From Liolophura sinensis (Eukaryota > Mollusca > Polyplacophora > Chitonida > Chitonidae): a stretch of DNA of 64,000 nucleotides. The DNA is taken from assembly GCF_032854445.1 (NCBI RefSeq), contig NC_088298.1, positions 23,151,295 through 23,215,294 on the forward strand, in the 5' to 3' direction. The notes under the pieces were generated by a model that made no database searches, was not told the DNA's origin, and was given only the letters and a program-made list of their open reading frames with translations. The position numbers and the translations under genes were made by a program. Below, in pieces: positions 44,376 to 58,700 of this stretch (position 1 is the stretch's first letter; the number at the start of each line of letters is the position of its first letter).

Positions 44376-46775
44376 TTATTTCTTACTTGTTGCTGTTGTT
44401 GTGGGTGGAATCTTAGTGCAGGTGAACCCGTCACCCTCATAGCCCTTGTCACAGACACACTTCTTGTCGTCTCCGACCACCTTGCACTTAGCGTCCACGT
44501 GGCATGGCTTGCGGTTTTTCGTCGCCTGGCGAAAGAAAAAATGACGGTTGTCATGGTGATACCTCGACTGGGTTTCAAAACTCAGGAAAATGTTTTGGAG
44601 AAGGTAATACTGCACTATTTATTTGATTGTGCCGAACACAAGAATAAGGCCAGCATTATGGGGGAAGGAAACCGGGCAAAGCCTTGGGGAAACCCACGAC
44701 CATCCACAGGTACGGCCGGAGAGGAAGCCTGCGTGAACTTAACTTGAACTCACAGCGACCGCATTGTTGAGAGGCTGCTGGGCCATTGCGCCGAGCTGAC
44801 ACGCTAAACACCTCGGCCGCGCAGGCCCCGAACAAGTTTATGCCGGTGGCCTTTAAGCAGTTGTGCCATTGAACCATTTCTTATAAGTGCTCTTTACGCA
44901 GCTCTTTTTTTTTTTCAGGTGACCTTGTTTCTTGTAGGCGCACAGGTCTTTGCGACAACTCTCGAAGTAACCTTTGGTTTCGATCATTCCGCTCTGGATG
45001 CACTCTTCGAAGGGACCAGTGATGTCAATAATGTAACCGCAATAATCGGTACCGGCAAACTTGTTGTAACTTACCTTGCCACACCCTTGTAGTGGTTTAA
45101 CTATACTGCACCTGTAAAGACAGAGGAGAATTCAATAGGAGAGTTTTGCGTTCAAACTCTTTTATGGATGAAGGTCGAAAATGTCCAACTGTATCATGTG
45201 ACCTGTCAAAAGGCGTCTGAAAAGTGCCATCAAAAGTCATTTAGACGAGACGTTTGATGGAGAAAATTGAGAATCTGAACGTATGTGAACCTGGGAAGTT
45301 ATGTCAACAAAGTTTGCTTAACATTTTTACCAGTCACATGACACACTAGGACTGTTTTACCTTTGACAATAAAAAGTTGTGACTCAAAATTCCTCTATTA
45401 TCGAATTTTGGGAATCCATGGATTTCTAACTGAACATTTCTATCATATTATTTTAGAACTTAAGAGATTACTTCCTGGAAATTCTTCTCTGAAATTCGTA
45501 GTGGTTCTGCTGATTTATTTTTTTTTTTGCTTCACAGATTTATTGTTGATATTAAGTCCATTTAAATTTTATAAATTTCTGTATCAATGATTTCTTGCAC
45601 AAAATCTTTCCGTTTTTATTATTACATTTTGTTTGCGCAGGCAAGTTTTCGCCAAACAATATGGAATATTGCAATGAACATCCAGAAAACAGTGGAAGCA
45701 AGTGAAAGTCGACCCTTAAATATACATAACATTGTACGCATGTATTACAAATCATACCTACAAACCAAGGTTCTCAGGAAACATACTCACTTTTTATCGG
45801 ACGGATAATAATCCTCCTCCACAATGTAGCTGTTGCCGATGTCGGTATATCTCTTGTTTGCCTCGTGCTTAGACAAATCATCTCCTTCTTTTGTTTTCCA
45901 GTCATTCTTTTCCCCATCGCAGTCGCCGCAGATTCCAGTCATCTTGTTGGCGTACTCTTTGGGAACCTCAACAATGACGTCTTTGATACCGTCGAAGCTG
46001 AGGCTGATGCCACACTCGGTATCGACTTGTACCTTGCCGGCTACCAGGGACACTCGTAGCTTTCCACCCTTCATGGAGAATGGCAGGACTTTCTCTTTAC
46101 GGTCGACCTGATGACGTTGAAAAAAGGGTTTTTTTTGTTGGATTCACATTTTCTGTTCCAGTATTAAATTTTTATCCCGGTTTCCTCCCACCATATTTCT
46201 GGCCGCCGTCGTATAAGTGGAATATTCTAGAGTACGGAGTACAACACCAATCAAATAAATAAATCACAGACATTTTGGTTAAATTGCGTGAAATGCTTTC
46301 AAAGGCCTAATTCTAAATCGCTAACAGTGCTCTTTTTCATAATGACGTTCTTGGAAACAATTTACCTTAAGGGCAAGACGCAACTGCAAATAAGATGAAA
46401 TGTTTCCGAATGACAACTATTTTGTTGGTATAAAACAATGTGAAGCTGTCTTCACATAAAATGCAATGCCTAATTGTTTAAGTTTTGCATGTGATGCTTT
46501 AATACGATGCTATTTTACTACAAAACTCACTAAGACTTTGTTTTTGGGGAGCAGCAGAACTTCCAGTTCGTACATCTTTAAGGCGACCATTTTTGTCCAG
46601 GAAACTTTGTTGTTGCCGTGTCGGTTCTCGTTCTTCACCTCCACGTTGAAGGCACATTCGTCGTTGGTGGTGGTGGACTGGGTCAGGGTGTAGCGACATG
46701 TCCCCTGGAAATGGATCAACTGTCCGTCATATGTATTGTAGTGAGGATCTCCGATAACGGAGCATCGGCATTTTG
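44376..46775 (-). CDS. VWD gene module 3, degenerate C8 and no TIL exon
   Basis: Exons 46531-46775 (VWD first half, GDPHYNTYDGQLIHF) and 45791-46107 (VWD second half, GICGDCDGEKNDW) are intact. The C8 exon from 45111 keeps DYCGYIIDITGPFEEC and FESCRKDLCAYKKQ, then runs into Lys codons and a stop near 44881. The second half of C8 is lacking, and the donor at 44923 is weak. No TIL exon is found; a SINE-A occupies 44614-44828. The EGF-like exon 44376-44525 (CHVDAKCKVVGDDKKCVCDK, GYEGDGFTC) ends in a Thr-rich tail and TAA. 'aacaa|gtaaga' overlaps the stop and could instead be a splice donor. Confidence 0.75.
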
Positions 46776-49700
46776 CTGGAAGGGAAACAAAGAGAGAGAC
46801 TTTAACACATGGTTTAATGTCAGAGGTAACCTCGTCTTTAATGCAAAGATTTCTATCTAGAGTGACAATTCTCAAGTACGGCGTAAAACACCAACAAATT
46901 AAATAAATAAATCTATCTAGATCGACTGTGATAGGCTGTTCGTTGGAGAAATTGTGTTCAGCATTAATTTCTGTCACCTAGCGACAGAGTCTCTTTGTAA
47001 GTGGTAATCTGGTCCCCATTGCGAAGGGTAGGCCTACAGAGCAGTATTCGACATAGTCGTGTATGGTGCTGTCTCACTGAAACACCATGTCGATAACACC
47101 AGATATCACGTGCCAATAGTCATAGTTAGCAAGTACTATCGCCTATGCTAAGCGTCGAGACGTGGAATAATAATAATAATAATAACAGTAAAAGTTCATT
47201 TTGTGGGGGAGATTAGTCCTGGAAGAACCAAGATTAAAAACTCATGGAGGATTATCATGAGTGGTTACGTTTATCGGTAAATTGAAAACCGAGAAATGTC
47301 TGGATGATAAGATTTACGTGACATCATTATGCGTGTTAATGACCTCCGTGATAAGAGCTTGCGTGAAAACAGTCTCATGCTTCAAGATCATGTATGTCAG
47401 CAACATGTATGTCAGCAACATGCATGTCAGCAACATGTGTGTCAGCAGCCTGCATGTCAACAACCAGCACGGCAACAACTTGCCAGTGATGTACGTAACA
47501 AGATCCTAGATGAGAAGAGCCTACTAGATAACCTGTTTCCAAACTTCACGCAAACATGATATGCGAGAAGATCCTGCTTGAAAGGACCTCACGTGACAAG
47601 ATTCTGCATGGAAAGAGCCTTCCTTACAGGATCCTACAAGCAAAGGGTATACACGACAAGGCACTGCATCAAAGAGCTTACCTATCAAAAGCTTAAATGT
47701 AAAGAGCCTGTGTGACAAGCCCACATGTCAAAGGCGTCCGTAACACAAGCCTGCAGGTATGTACATTTATGTCTGTAGAGTGGACATGGCTATTGAAGAC
47801 TTGACTCACGTGTTGTGTTGTTACAGGAGTGGACGCCATCGCCGGCATAGCCATCCTTACAGACACATCCCATCTCACCGTCCTTAACTCCACAGACAGC
47901 GTATTTGTGGCACTTCTGACCGCTGGCCTCCGACACAAGCTTGCCCTTACCCTTGACCGTTTTACAGGAAAATACTGTGGAACAGTCCGTGCTGCGGAAC
48001 CCAGCACCGATCTGAAGGATGCAGTCACTTGTTTCTTTATTTGATAATAATCGAACGTCTACGTACAGTAGCCGCGTCGTTTGTTCGCTATATATTCACT
48101 TATGCAGCACTGTGAAACCCGGCATAAACAGATGAGACTACTATAATGCTAGAGAGACAGTTAAGCTACTGCATGTAAAAGCCTTAATGAAAAAGTATGC
48201 ACTTTTAATAGCTACTATAAAACTGAAATAAATTCTATCTACTTGGCACTTCTTTCAACAACCTTTAAATGTAAAGAACACCTCGGGATCTGATCTTTCT
48301 GATATTTGACAATTCATCTACATGTGTGCCACGTTCCACCTATGACCAGTTACTTTTTTATCTATTTATTTAATTTTTATTATACGCCGTATTGGGGAAT
48401 ATTTCGCTCACATGACCGCAGATTGGTTAATGGAAGGAGTTTGGAGGAAGCTACCGCAAGTTTCCAGGTATCCTGACTGAAGATAACAACCCCACCACCG
48501 CATCTTGCCAGTTATCCTGACTGAAGAAAACAGCCCCACCACCGCACCTTGCAAGCTATCCTGACCGAAGGAAACAGTTCCATCACCGTACCTTGCCAGG
48601 TATCCTGACTGAAGGAAACAGCCCAATCAGTCATAGACAAACCATCCAGGTTACCGAAGCATTTTGACATGGGTCCTAGCTTTCTTGCAAAAGCACGTCA
48701 CTACGAAGGCACGGTTGAACAAAAGACTACATAGTTAAGGCCATATTTTCTTCAAGCGGCAAAACTTTTCTGTTATATAGACAGCATAAAGGACTTCCCC
48801 AACGATGACACCTAGATATAGTTACAAATACTGATTCCAGGTTTATACTTACAGGGTAGTAGTTGCCCTGGTTGTCCTTACACCCACACTTGGCCTTGGG
48901 CACACACAGGTCACTGCTCATTACGAACCCTGGTTTACACTGACAGCCTTCTACACGTGACCCGTTACAGGCGGCTCCCGTTATACGACCGTTACAGGTC
49001 TCTGGACACGGGTTGGCGGCTGTGGTGTAGACTTCATTAGGACCGCAAGGTAAGGCTGTAACCAATGCAGGTTAGGTTTGGTAAGCTTTAATTTACTCAG
49101 GGGTGGTAAAAAAAAATACAGGTATGGTAAGCTTTAACTCATACAGAATTGGTACGAGAAGGTGCATTTAATACCAGTGTGGTAAAGTAATCCGCAATAA
49201 ATACAGAAGTGGTAAAGTGCGATTCATTTAGATGTGGCAAGGTAAGCTGGGATTAATATTTATTGTTTTATTGATTTGATTGTTTTTTTACGCCGTACTA
49301 AAGAATATTTCACTTATTAGACGGCGAACAGCTTTATGGTGGGAGGAAATTAGGGCAGAGCCTGGGCAAAACCCATGACCACCCACATGTTCCTGCAGGC
49401 CTTCCCACACATGGCCGCAGAGGCCGTCAAGCCAGCATGAGCTGGACTCAAACTCACACTGGTGAGGGGCAATTAATATAGATGTGGTAAGATAATTTCC
49501 AATTTATACAGATGTAGTAAGATAATGTGCAATCCATACAGATGTGGTAAGATAATGTGCAATCCATACAGATGTGGTAAGATAATGTGCAATTCATACA
49601 GATGTGGTAAGATAATGAGCAATTCTTATAGACGTGGTAAGATAGTGTGCAGTACATTCACATGCAGTAATGAAATGTGCAATTAATACAGATTAAATTT

Positions 49701-52700
49701 TATACAGATTGAATTGAAAAAGCGCGGGATTAAGCCGTGAAAACTGTGTGTGAACTCACGGCACATATCAACTGTCCTCCAGAAGATTTCGTAGCCGTAG
49801 TTATTGCAGACGGCGGCAAAAGCGGATAGAGAGTCGCAGACGAGTTCCTCGGTGGTGAAGCCTTTGCCGCCATCATACTGACAGATGTCAAAACGGCAAC
49901 TGTCGAAGTACTGCTCCACGTCAACCACACCTGCCAGGATGCACTCTCTGAAGGGACCGGCCGTGTCTTTGATCATACCGCACATGTCGTCACCCGTGAT
50001 GGCCTGTGCTAAGGCGGCTGGACATTCTTTGGGTGGGTCGATCGGAGGGGTACAACTGTGGAGAAAGTGAAACGTGTGTCACTTTATCAGTTACGAAGAC
50101 TATGAAGCGACACATAAAGAGAATACCCAAATTTCGGACTCATCATTTACTTATTCAGGGAAATAGGTTCTGTGTAATGTAGAATCTAAAAGGCGAGCCT
50201 GTTTATGAATCATACTAAGTACAAGGTGAATAACATGTAAAACACTTTTGACTGAAACAGCTACATCTAGACCCTATATCATGAAAATGTAAGAAACATT
50301 TGCTTAATTTGATTAATCATTGCTTTATACGATGGTGGTCAACGGTTATATGGGTGATGGAAACCGGGTGAAACTTGTCACCGTGACTCCTGGCGAATGA
50401 AAGACATGTTTTCCCTGATTTCACTTAGAAGATTATTATTCAGACTATTTTTGCTTTTTTTTATTCTTGTTCTATTTATACAACTACTAAACTGAAGTAA
50501 TTTGTCAGAGAGGAAATGGAACAACAATTTGAACATACCCTTTGGTGATGGCGTCGGAATCGTCGACAACGGAGTAGCTACTGCCGATCAGATTGAATCG
50601 GTTTCTGTCATTTGACACATCAGTGCCATCTTTAGTTCTGAAATCATCCTGACGACCATTGCAGTTACCACAGATACCTTGGAGAAGGTTGCCAAGGTGA
50701 CTTGGCACGTTGACAACTACCTTTCCGTATCCGTCAAACAGGACGGTGATGCCACAGTCGGTGTCGACTTGAACGTTGTTACCATTGAAGAAGACTCGCA
50801 TCTTGGCACCGGCCAGCTCGATAGGAAGGTATTTTGTGCGACCATTGATCTGTAAAATTAATAGAATGGCTTAATTAAACCAAAATAATTAAGCCATATA
50901 ATCATGTGATTTTTAGGGGCTTTGTGATTTTGCCATAATCAAAATCTGGTGTATATTTCCTGTGCTAATGTTTGTGTTTCGAGGCATTTTATATTTTTCT
51001 GTTTTTCATAACCTAAGATTTTAAACCGAAAATCGTATAACACCATAGACCCACAAGTTTGAATGTTGATTCGTTTTTGCAGTTGACTCAAAATTGCCAA
51101 AAGGACGCAGTATATCTTCACAGTAAATTTCCACGACATGATGGTGCTTACCAAAATAGCATCTAATAATCGATGATCGTGCGGTTTGTTTTGGTTTACA
51201 GGCTGTGCGCCTTTACCGAAACTTTCTGTATTAATGATTTTTTGTGTATTTTTTTCATTTATTCTGAAGCAAAACCAAATCTTATTTCCCACATTCTTTG
51301 TATTTATATAGAACTGAATAACGACACAAAACTTGAAAACTAACAAAGCAGCATTAACCTATCAAATTGGTCCTCTTATCACCCTTACCTGAACACGGCG
51401 TCCACTAAGGATTCTGACTTTCTGTCCGTAGATGGCAAAGTCCACCATTCTCGTCCAGGCTACGTTCCTGTTCCAACCACGACGTTCGTTCTTGACCTCA
51501 ACGCTGAACCAGCACTTATTGGCCCTCTGGGTCAACTCACTCATGGTGTACATGCAGACGCCCATGAAGTCAATTCTCTGTTTATCAAACAGGTAGTAAT
51601 GGGGGTCCCCACTTCCGGTACAGGTACAACGATCTGGAAAGGGGCAAATGTTCTTATTGGTTAAAATAAAGAACATTATCATTACAATGTAATTTAACTT
51701 ATCGTAACGATATTTGAATCTAACCTGATGTAGTTTAGATGTATTGCTTTGATAAACATTGATATCTTTTAGCTGTATTCCACTTAGCAAACATTACTGA
51801 ATTTAAATTGATTTACTCTTTCAGAGTTTTAATTATATTTGTCGTACGAAGTTAACCATTTCAAAATTTGAATTTTTAACCAATTCAAATGATTTTAAAA
51901 TATTTTAAGTACTGACATGGCACCACACAAAGAGGTAAATACCCCTGCGAGGAGCACTTATGCATGCATTCCAGAGGAGACCTTTCCTAACGACACCCTA
52001 CCATTTCAATTGTTTAAGGTGACTGTTATGTTCGTGTAAAAAACGAAATGGAGTTCATTCATACCGTACGAGACTGGAAAATGCAATCTTGAAAGCTGAT
52101 GTTTTTTCTGTCATAGCGATTGAATTACTCATTGGTTTATCGATCAGTTCACCTTTCAGATTGATACAGGATTTGATGCCATCCCCAGCGTATCCATGTT
52201 TACACACACACGTGTGTTCTCCATTTTGAACTCCGCACGTGGCGTCTTTGTGACACGTGATGCCACTCTGGATCTTCTTCAGAACACTTTTGCCGCCGAC
52301 GAACTTGCACTGGAACACCTCGCCACAGTTTTCTGTCCTCTTCTCGGATCCCATCTGAGAAAGTAATGAAATATTGACATTAAATTACACGAAGCAAAGC
52401 ACTGGTGACAATGCATGACTTGTAAAAATATATGGGAGGGGGGGGGGCTCCGTGGCTCAGTTGTTTAGCGCGCTACAGCAGCGTAATGACCCAGGAGTCT
52501 CTCACTAATGCGGTCGCTGTGAGTTGAAGTCCAGCTCATGCTGGCTTAATCTCTTGCTATATGTGGGAAGATCTGCAGCAACCTGCGGATGGTCGTGGGT
52601 TTCCCCCGGGCTGTGCGCGGTTTCCACCCACCATAGTGAAATATTCTTGAGTACGGCGTAAAACACCAATCAAATAAATAAATAAATAATATGGGCATCA

Positions 52701-55700
52701 CAATTACTGTAACTTACACCAAAGACTTTAATGTTTTTTACTTGCTAATGCCTTGCTCAGCAATGAGAGGTTACTGCAAAGGGAATATGACTGATTGGCC
52801 CGGTGTCAGTATAATGTGTCTGGGTGGGGTGTTATGTCTGGTGTCTTCGACGTGATACTTCAATGGTAGCAGTACTTTGGGGGCATGGACAGGCCCTGCT
52901 ACAAGAAGACACAATATATGTGCACACAATGACTCCTCCATGTCGTATGACTAAAAAAATGTTAAGTACGACGTTAAACCCCAAGCATACATACACACTC
53001 TTACACATATTGAATATTTTGATATTGAACTTTTGTGGGTGCTTCAAAATGACTTTCAACACTTTCACTTTACCTCTGCCAATACCATTAACTTGGCTGA
53101 AGAACATAAAAGCAACCTTTTTTAAATTAGGCCTTCAAAACGGTTTATTTAATCATTAGACTGAGATTTTCATGCCGCATGCCACGCAGGACAACAATCA
53201 GGGTTTATAGTCTGAGGGAATATGGGGTAGATGGGCGGAAACCACCGCCCCTGGCCGGGTACCTGACAAACCCCCTGACGTAGGGCTGTTGTTAACCTGC
53301 CTGATGTGGATAACATAATGTTATGGAGAAGACCCTTTTGTCAGCAAAGAAAGCAACACCTAATGTTCTGTGCTTTGTTGACCGTGGGGTTATGGTGAAG
53401 ACCGGGGGCGGGGGTGAACCCCTACTTGTGATAATTTTAGACACCTTCGTGTTAAGCTGCTAAAGCCGGTAGTCCCACTTGAGGCTTAGCATCTTACAAA
53501 AATACACGGTTTGCTTGCTCCAACCCAAAATAATATACAGTAGTTTCGTTGAAGCCAATACAGTTGTGTTGTATATCAGACCGATCGGTGGATTAGTACA
53601 CGCCTAATATCTCAAACACCAGCCAACACCAACCAAGAATTCGTGTCAACGCAGACTTCTATGACAATTCATAGAACCCTGTGGTAACTTACGGGATAGT
53701 AATCGCCATTGTTGTCCACACATCCACATTCAGACTTCTTTACGCATGCGTTTCCACTCCTCACAAATCCGCTTTTGCACACGCACCCCTCTGATGGGGG
53801 ATCGCCACAGTTGCTGACGTCGTCATTCACACACGTGGCTTCACATCCGGGTGCTTTGAATTTGTACTCTTCGTTAGCACCACATGTCATGGCTGAAAGG
53901 GGAAAGATATTTTATATTCTAACACCATCTGGATTTCGTCATTGTTCAAGACCTGCCAAGCCCCGCTCAATAAAATGAGTCAAATTGAGTTTAACTAAAG
54001 TCTAAATAGTGCGGGATCTTCAGCGCCGTTCTATTAGCTTACACAGCGTTTACCATAGCTTTTCCTTTACAAGACATACCTAAGGTAGTGGGCCTCTATA
54101 TCCAGTTGGGGGGGGGGGGGGGGACCTCCGTTGGTTAGGGCGCTAGCGCAGCGTAATGACCCAGGAGCCTCTCACCAATTCTTGAGTACCGCGTAAAACG
54201 CCAATCAAATAAATAAATAAATAAATAAAATTTATATCCACTTTACTGAGCTTTTTTTTCCGTCAAGTGCGGGGTCTGTTTTACAAAGTTATTTCTGTCC
54301 GGTTTCCTCCCACCAAAATGCTGGAGGCCGTTGTATAAGTGAAATATTCTTGAGTTCGACGTAAAACATCAATTCATCAAATAAATAAATCAACTATGTT
54401 TCATTCAGTATACAATGGCTGTCAGAATGTCTTAACCCTTGTTGTTATTGTCATAATTAAGAATTGTCCATCAACTCTGGTTAGATTGTTAAAAGCGACA
54501 AATGGTTCCCTTACGGCAGAAAGTTGGCGTTCTCCAGTCGATCAGAATGCCCTTGCTGGCGCACTCCTTAGCGGCTGACTCCAGGGATTCACAGATAGTC
54601 TTCTCCTCCAAGGCTGACTGGTAGTTGGCACAAAGGTCCATCTTACAGCTCTGCATATAACCGTCCATGTCAACCAGATTGTTCTTGATACAGCCCCCGA
54701 AGGATCCACCCTTGTTTTTGAGAAGGCCGCAGTATTTAGGAGAGTTCTGGAACAGAGTCATCTGCTGGGCGGTGCACTCTGGGAATGGTGGAATCTTATT
54801 GCATCTAAAACGGAAAACCAATGTGTCATTGATTTTGTGTGACATTGTACTGTTAAGTGCTTATTTGGAACTGGCTTATTTGAGACAGAAATTGGCTAAA
54901 TTGGGATTTGAACTGGCTAACTTGGGACTGGATCTGTCTACATTGAGAATGGGTCTGACTGATTAGAGATTGGGCTAAAGTGGGATTAGATCAGTCTGAT
55001 TTGAGATAGAAACTGGTTAAAGTCAGATTAGATCTGCTTGGATTCAGATTGGATCAGGCTGGGTTGAGATTGGATTTGGCTGGACTGAGATTGGATTTGG
55101 CTGGAATGAGATTGGACCTAGCTGGATTGATATTGGGTACGGCTGGGTTGAGATTGGATCTACCCAAATTGAGATTGGATATGGCTGGGTTGAGATGGAA
55201 TTTGGCTGGACTCAGATTGGATCTACCCGAATTGAGATTGGATATGGCTGGGCTGAAATCGGATTTGGCTAGACTGAGATTGGATCTAGCTGAATTGAGA
55301 TTGGATCTAGTTGAATTGAGAATGGATCTGACTGGATTGGGATTAAGATTGAGATTGGAGTGTGCTAAAGTGGGATTAGATGAGTCTGATTTGAGATAGA
55401 AACTGGTTAAAGCCAGATTTGATCTGCTTGGATTGAAATTGGATCAGGCTGGGTTGAGATTGGATACGGGTGGATCGAGATTGGATGTGGCTGGATTAAG
55501 ATTGGATCTAGCTGAATTGAGATTAGATTTGGCTGGGTTGAAATTGGATTTGGTTGGGTTGAGATTGGATCTGACTGGATTGAGATTGGTTCTAGCTGGA
55601 TTGAGATTGGTTCCACCTGAATTGAGATTGGATCTATCTGAATTGAGATTTGATCTACCTGAATTGAGATTCGATCTACCTAAGTTGAGGTTGGATATGG

Positions 55701-58700
55701 CTGGATTGAGATTGGTTCTAGCTGGATTGAGATTGGTTCTACCTGATTTGAGATTGGACCTACCTGAATTGAGATTGGTTCTACCTGAATTGAGATTGGT
55801 TCTACCTAACTTGAGATTGGTTTTACCTGAATTGAGATTGGATCTACCTGAATTGAGATTGGTTCTACCTGAATTGAGATTGGTTCTACCTAATTTCAGA
55901 TTGGTTCTAGCTGATTTGAGATTGGATCTACCTGAATTGAGATTGGTTTTACCTGAATTGAGATTGGTTCTTCAGAATTGAGATTGGATCTACCTGAATT
56001 GAGATTGGTTCTACCTGAATTGAGATTGGTTCTAGCTGGATTGAGATTGGATCTACCTGAATTGAGATTGGGTATGGCTGGATTGAGATTGGGTCTGACT
56101 GGATTGACATTGGTTCTAGGTGGACTGAGATTGGATCTGGATGGATTAGTATTGAAACACTGGTATTGCTTTATCTACCTAAAAGAAAGCTCTTACCTTA
56201 ACAGTTGAGCAGAAGTGTACCTGAAAGTACTGATCAATATATACTGGAAACTAGTCACTGGTATTAGATTAACATATGTCGGAACGACGGCCATTGAATG
56301 TTTTTATGAGATCACTGAAGAGTTCTCAGTGTGTCAGGTAATTAACATTATCCAACCATAAAAAATGTTATTGTATCCAAACAGATTCTGATAAGTCTCT
56401 TTTACACCACATATGTACCCATAGAATCAATGTATCAACTTAATGGAAAAGTCCTCAGAATGATTGTATAAACCTAATAGAAAAGTAACCTCAGAATGAT
56501 TGTATGAACCTAATAGAAAAGTATCCTCAGAATGATTGTATAAACCTAATAGAAAAGTAACCTCAGAATGATTGTATGAACCTAATAGAAAAGTAGCATC
56601 AGAATTATTGTATAAACCTAATAGAAAAGTATCCTCAGAATGATTGTATAAACCTAATAGAAAAGTAGCATCAGATTGATTGCATCGACTTGATGGCAAA
56701 GTAGCCTTAGAATTATTGTATTAACCTAACGGAACAGTAGCCTCAGAATTATTGTCTGAACAACAAGAACCCTTGGTGCTTGTATCGACTCAATGGAAAA
56801 GTAACCTTGGTGATTGTATCAATTTACTGGACAAGTAGCCTCAGAATAATTGTCAACTTACTGGAAATGTGGCTGATCCGAGTCGTCGGGTACTCTATAG
56901 CTGTTTCCAATCAGGTTATATTTGTTGCCTTTTTTGGCGACGTTGATGCCCTCTAGGGTCATGAAGTCATCTTTGGAGTTGTTGTTACAGGAACCACATA
57001 TTCCGTTCATTTTGTTAGCGCCCCATTCTTTTGGTATTTTGACGGTAACCACGTGGTTTCCGTCAAACATGATTTCAGCTCGACAGACTGTTTTAACCAC
57101 AACGTTGTTTCCGCTGCGAGTGATGGCGACGCCATTAGCCAAGGTGATCGGTAAGAATTTCTCCATCTTGTTTATCTGAAGGTTTGGAGAAAAACACTTA
57201 ACGTTAAACTGATAACAAAAAATTTAAAATTACCGTTGGACAGTACGATTACAAGTTACAAGTTATGGGGATTTGTTCCTTATTTATCAAGGCTATTCAC
57301 GATGAGTCAGACCAGAGCAGTGACGACAGTGTGATAGCTGGCAAACGGTCACACGTAATCGGTGAAATACGGCTACACCATAGAGAGTAAAACCAGAGCA
57401 GCGACGACAGTGTGGTAGACGTACAGCATAGAGAGTCAGACTAGAGCAGCAACGACAGCATGATAGCTAGCAAATGATCTCAGGTCGCCGGAGAAATACG
57501 GCTACAGCATAGAGAGTAAAACCAGAGCGGTGACGACAGTGTGATACCTGGCAAATGATCACACGTAGCCTTTGAAATACAGCTACACCATAGAGAGTAA
57601 AACCAGAGCGGTGACGACAGTGTGATACCTGGCAAATGATCACACGTAGCCAGTGCAATACGGCTACATCATAGAACGTAAAACCAGAGCATCGACGACA
57701 GTGTGACAGCTGGCAAATGATCACACGTAGCCGATGAAATACGGCTACAGCATAGAGAGTAAAACCAGAGCAGTGACGACAGTGTGATATCTGGCAAATG
57801 ATGACACGTAACGGGTGAAATACCGCCTTGTGTCAATTTAACTTAGTCAGGGTTTTATTTTAACTGCTCATGTAAATTTAGGCTATTGCAGTTGATTGAT
57901 TGATTGTCTATGTGTTATTTAACGCCATACTCAAAATTTTAAGTTTCACTTACATGATGACTGTCAGTGTTATAGGGAGTAGAAACAGGAGTGCCAGCGA
58001 CCTTTTGCATGTTAGTGACGAACTTTCCCACACGCGACATATCACTTTGCCTGGAAACAATTAATCATCAAACGAACGTTAGACTGCGCAAACGACCAAG
58101 GTCCCACAAGTTGTGAGAGTGGGTGGAATCAAATATTTTGAGCCCATACCTCGTGTGTACAAACAAATGAAACGCGCCCACCTTGAATCGTTGGACCATG
58201 GCCTGCTCCTTTTTGCGCTCTCGTTTTAAGACGTCTAAAAGACATGAGATTGTGTTTGTAAGTTGGACACTTTGTCCACTTTTTCCAAGAATCTTTTATG
58301 ATTGGTCAAAACAAGTTGTCTTGAATGACAGGTTTGCATCAATCAGTACTTACGAAGACACGACGTCCTTGGTGAAGACGAATGACGTAATCCTGGATCT
58401 TGACGTCAACCAATCGTGTGTAGGCGACCTTCTTGTTGAAGCCACGGTGCTCGTTCTTAACCTCGACGTTGAAGTAACATTTGTTCGTCTTGTCGAGAAG
58501 TTTAGCCAGGGTGTATTTACAGATGCCCATGAAGTGGATGGTGGCGCCATCAAACGTTTTGTAATGAGGGTCGCCTGATCCCGAGCACACACAATAATCT
58601 GAAATCAGGCAGAGAAACCAAAACTCAGTAGATTCAGTGGTAAACAAACAATTTTGGTGGAAACAGCAAAACAGAAAACACAAAGGTAAAATAAATAAAT

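Noticed and set aside
54667-56208. Long plus-strand LRLDLPE frames as a leucine-rich repeat gene
   Set aside because: A 21-bp minisatellite explains the pattern and both strands are open. True LRR units are 20-30 residues, not 7. Kept as a finding only.
56427-56699. 12-residue repeat frame (FLLGLYNHSEDT) on the minus strand
   Set aside because: Translation of the 36-bp array. The adjacent exon border at 56862 shows that the array is intronic.
57467-57724. Minus-strand frame with ICQLSHCRR repeats
   Set aside because: Translation of the 81-bp array (81 is a multiple of three).
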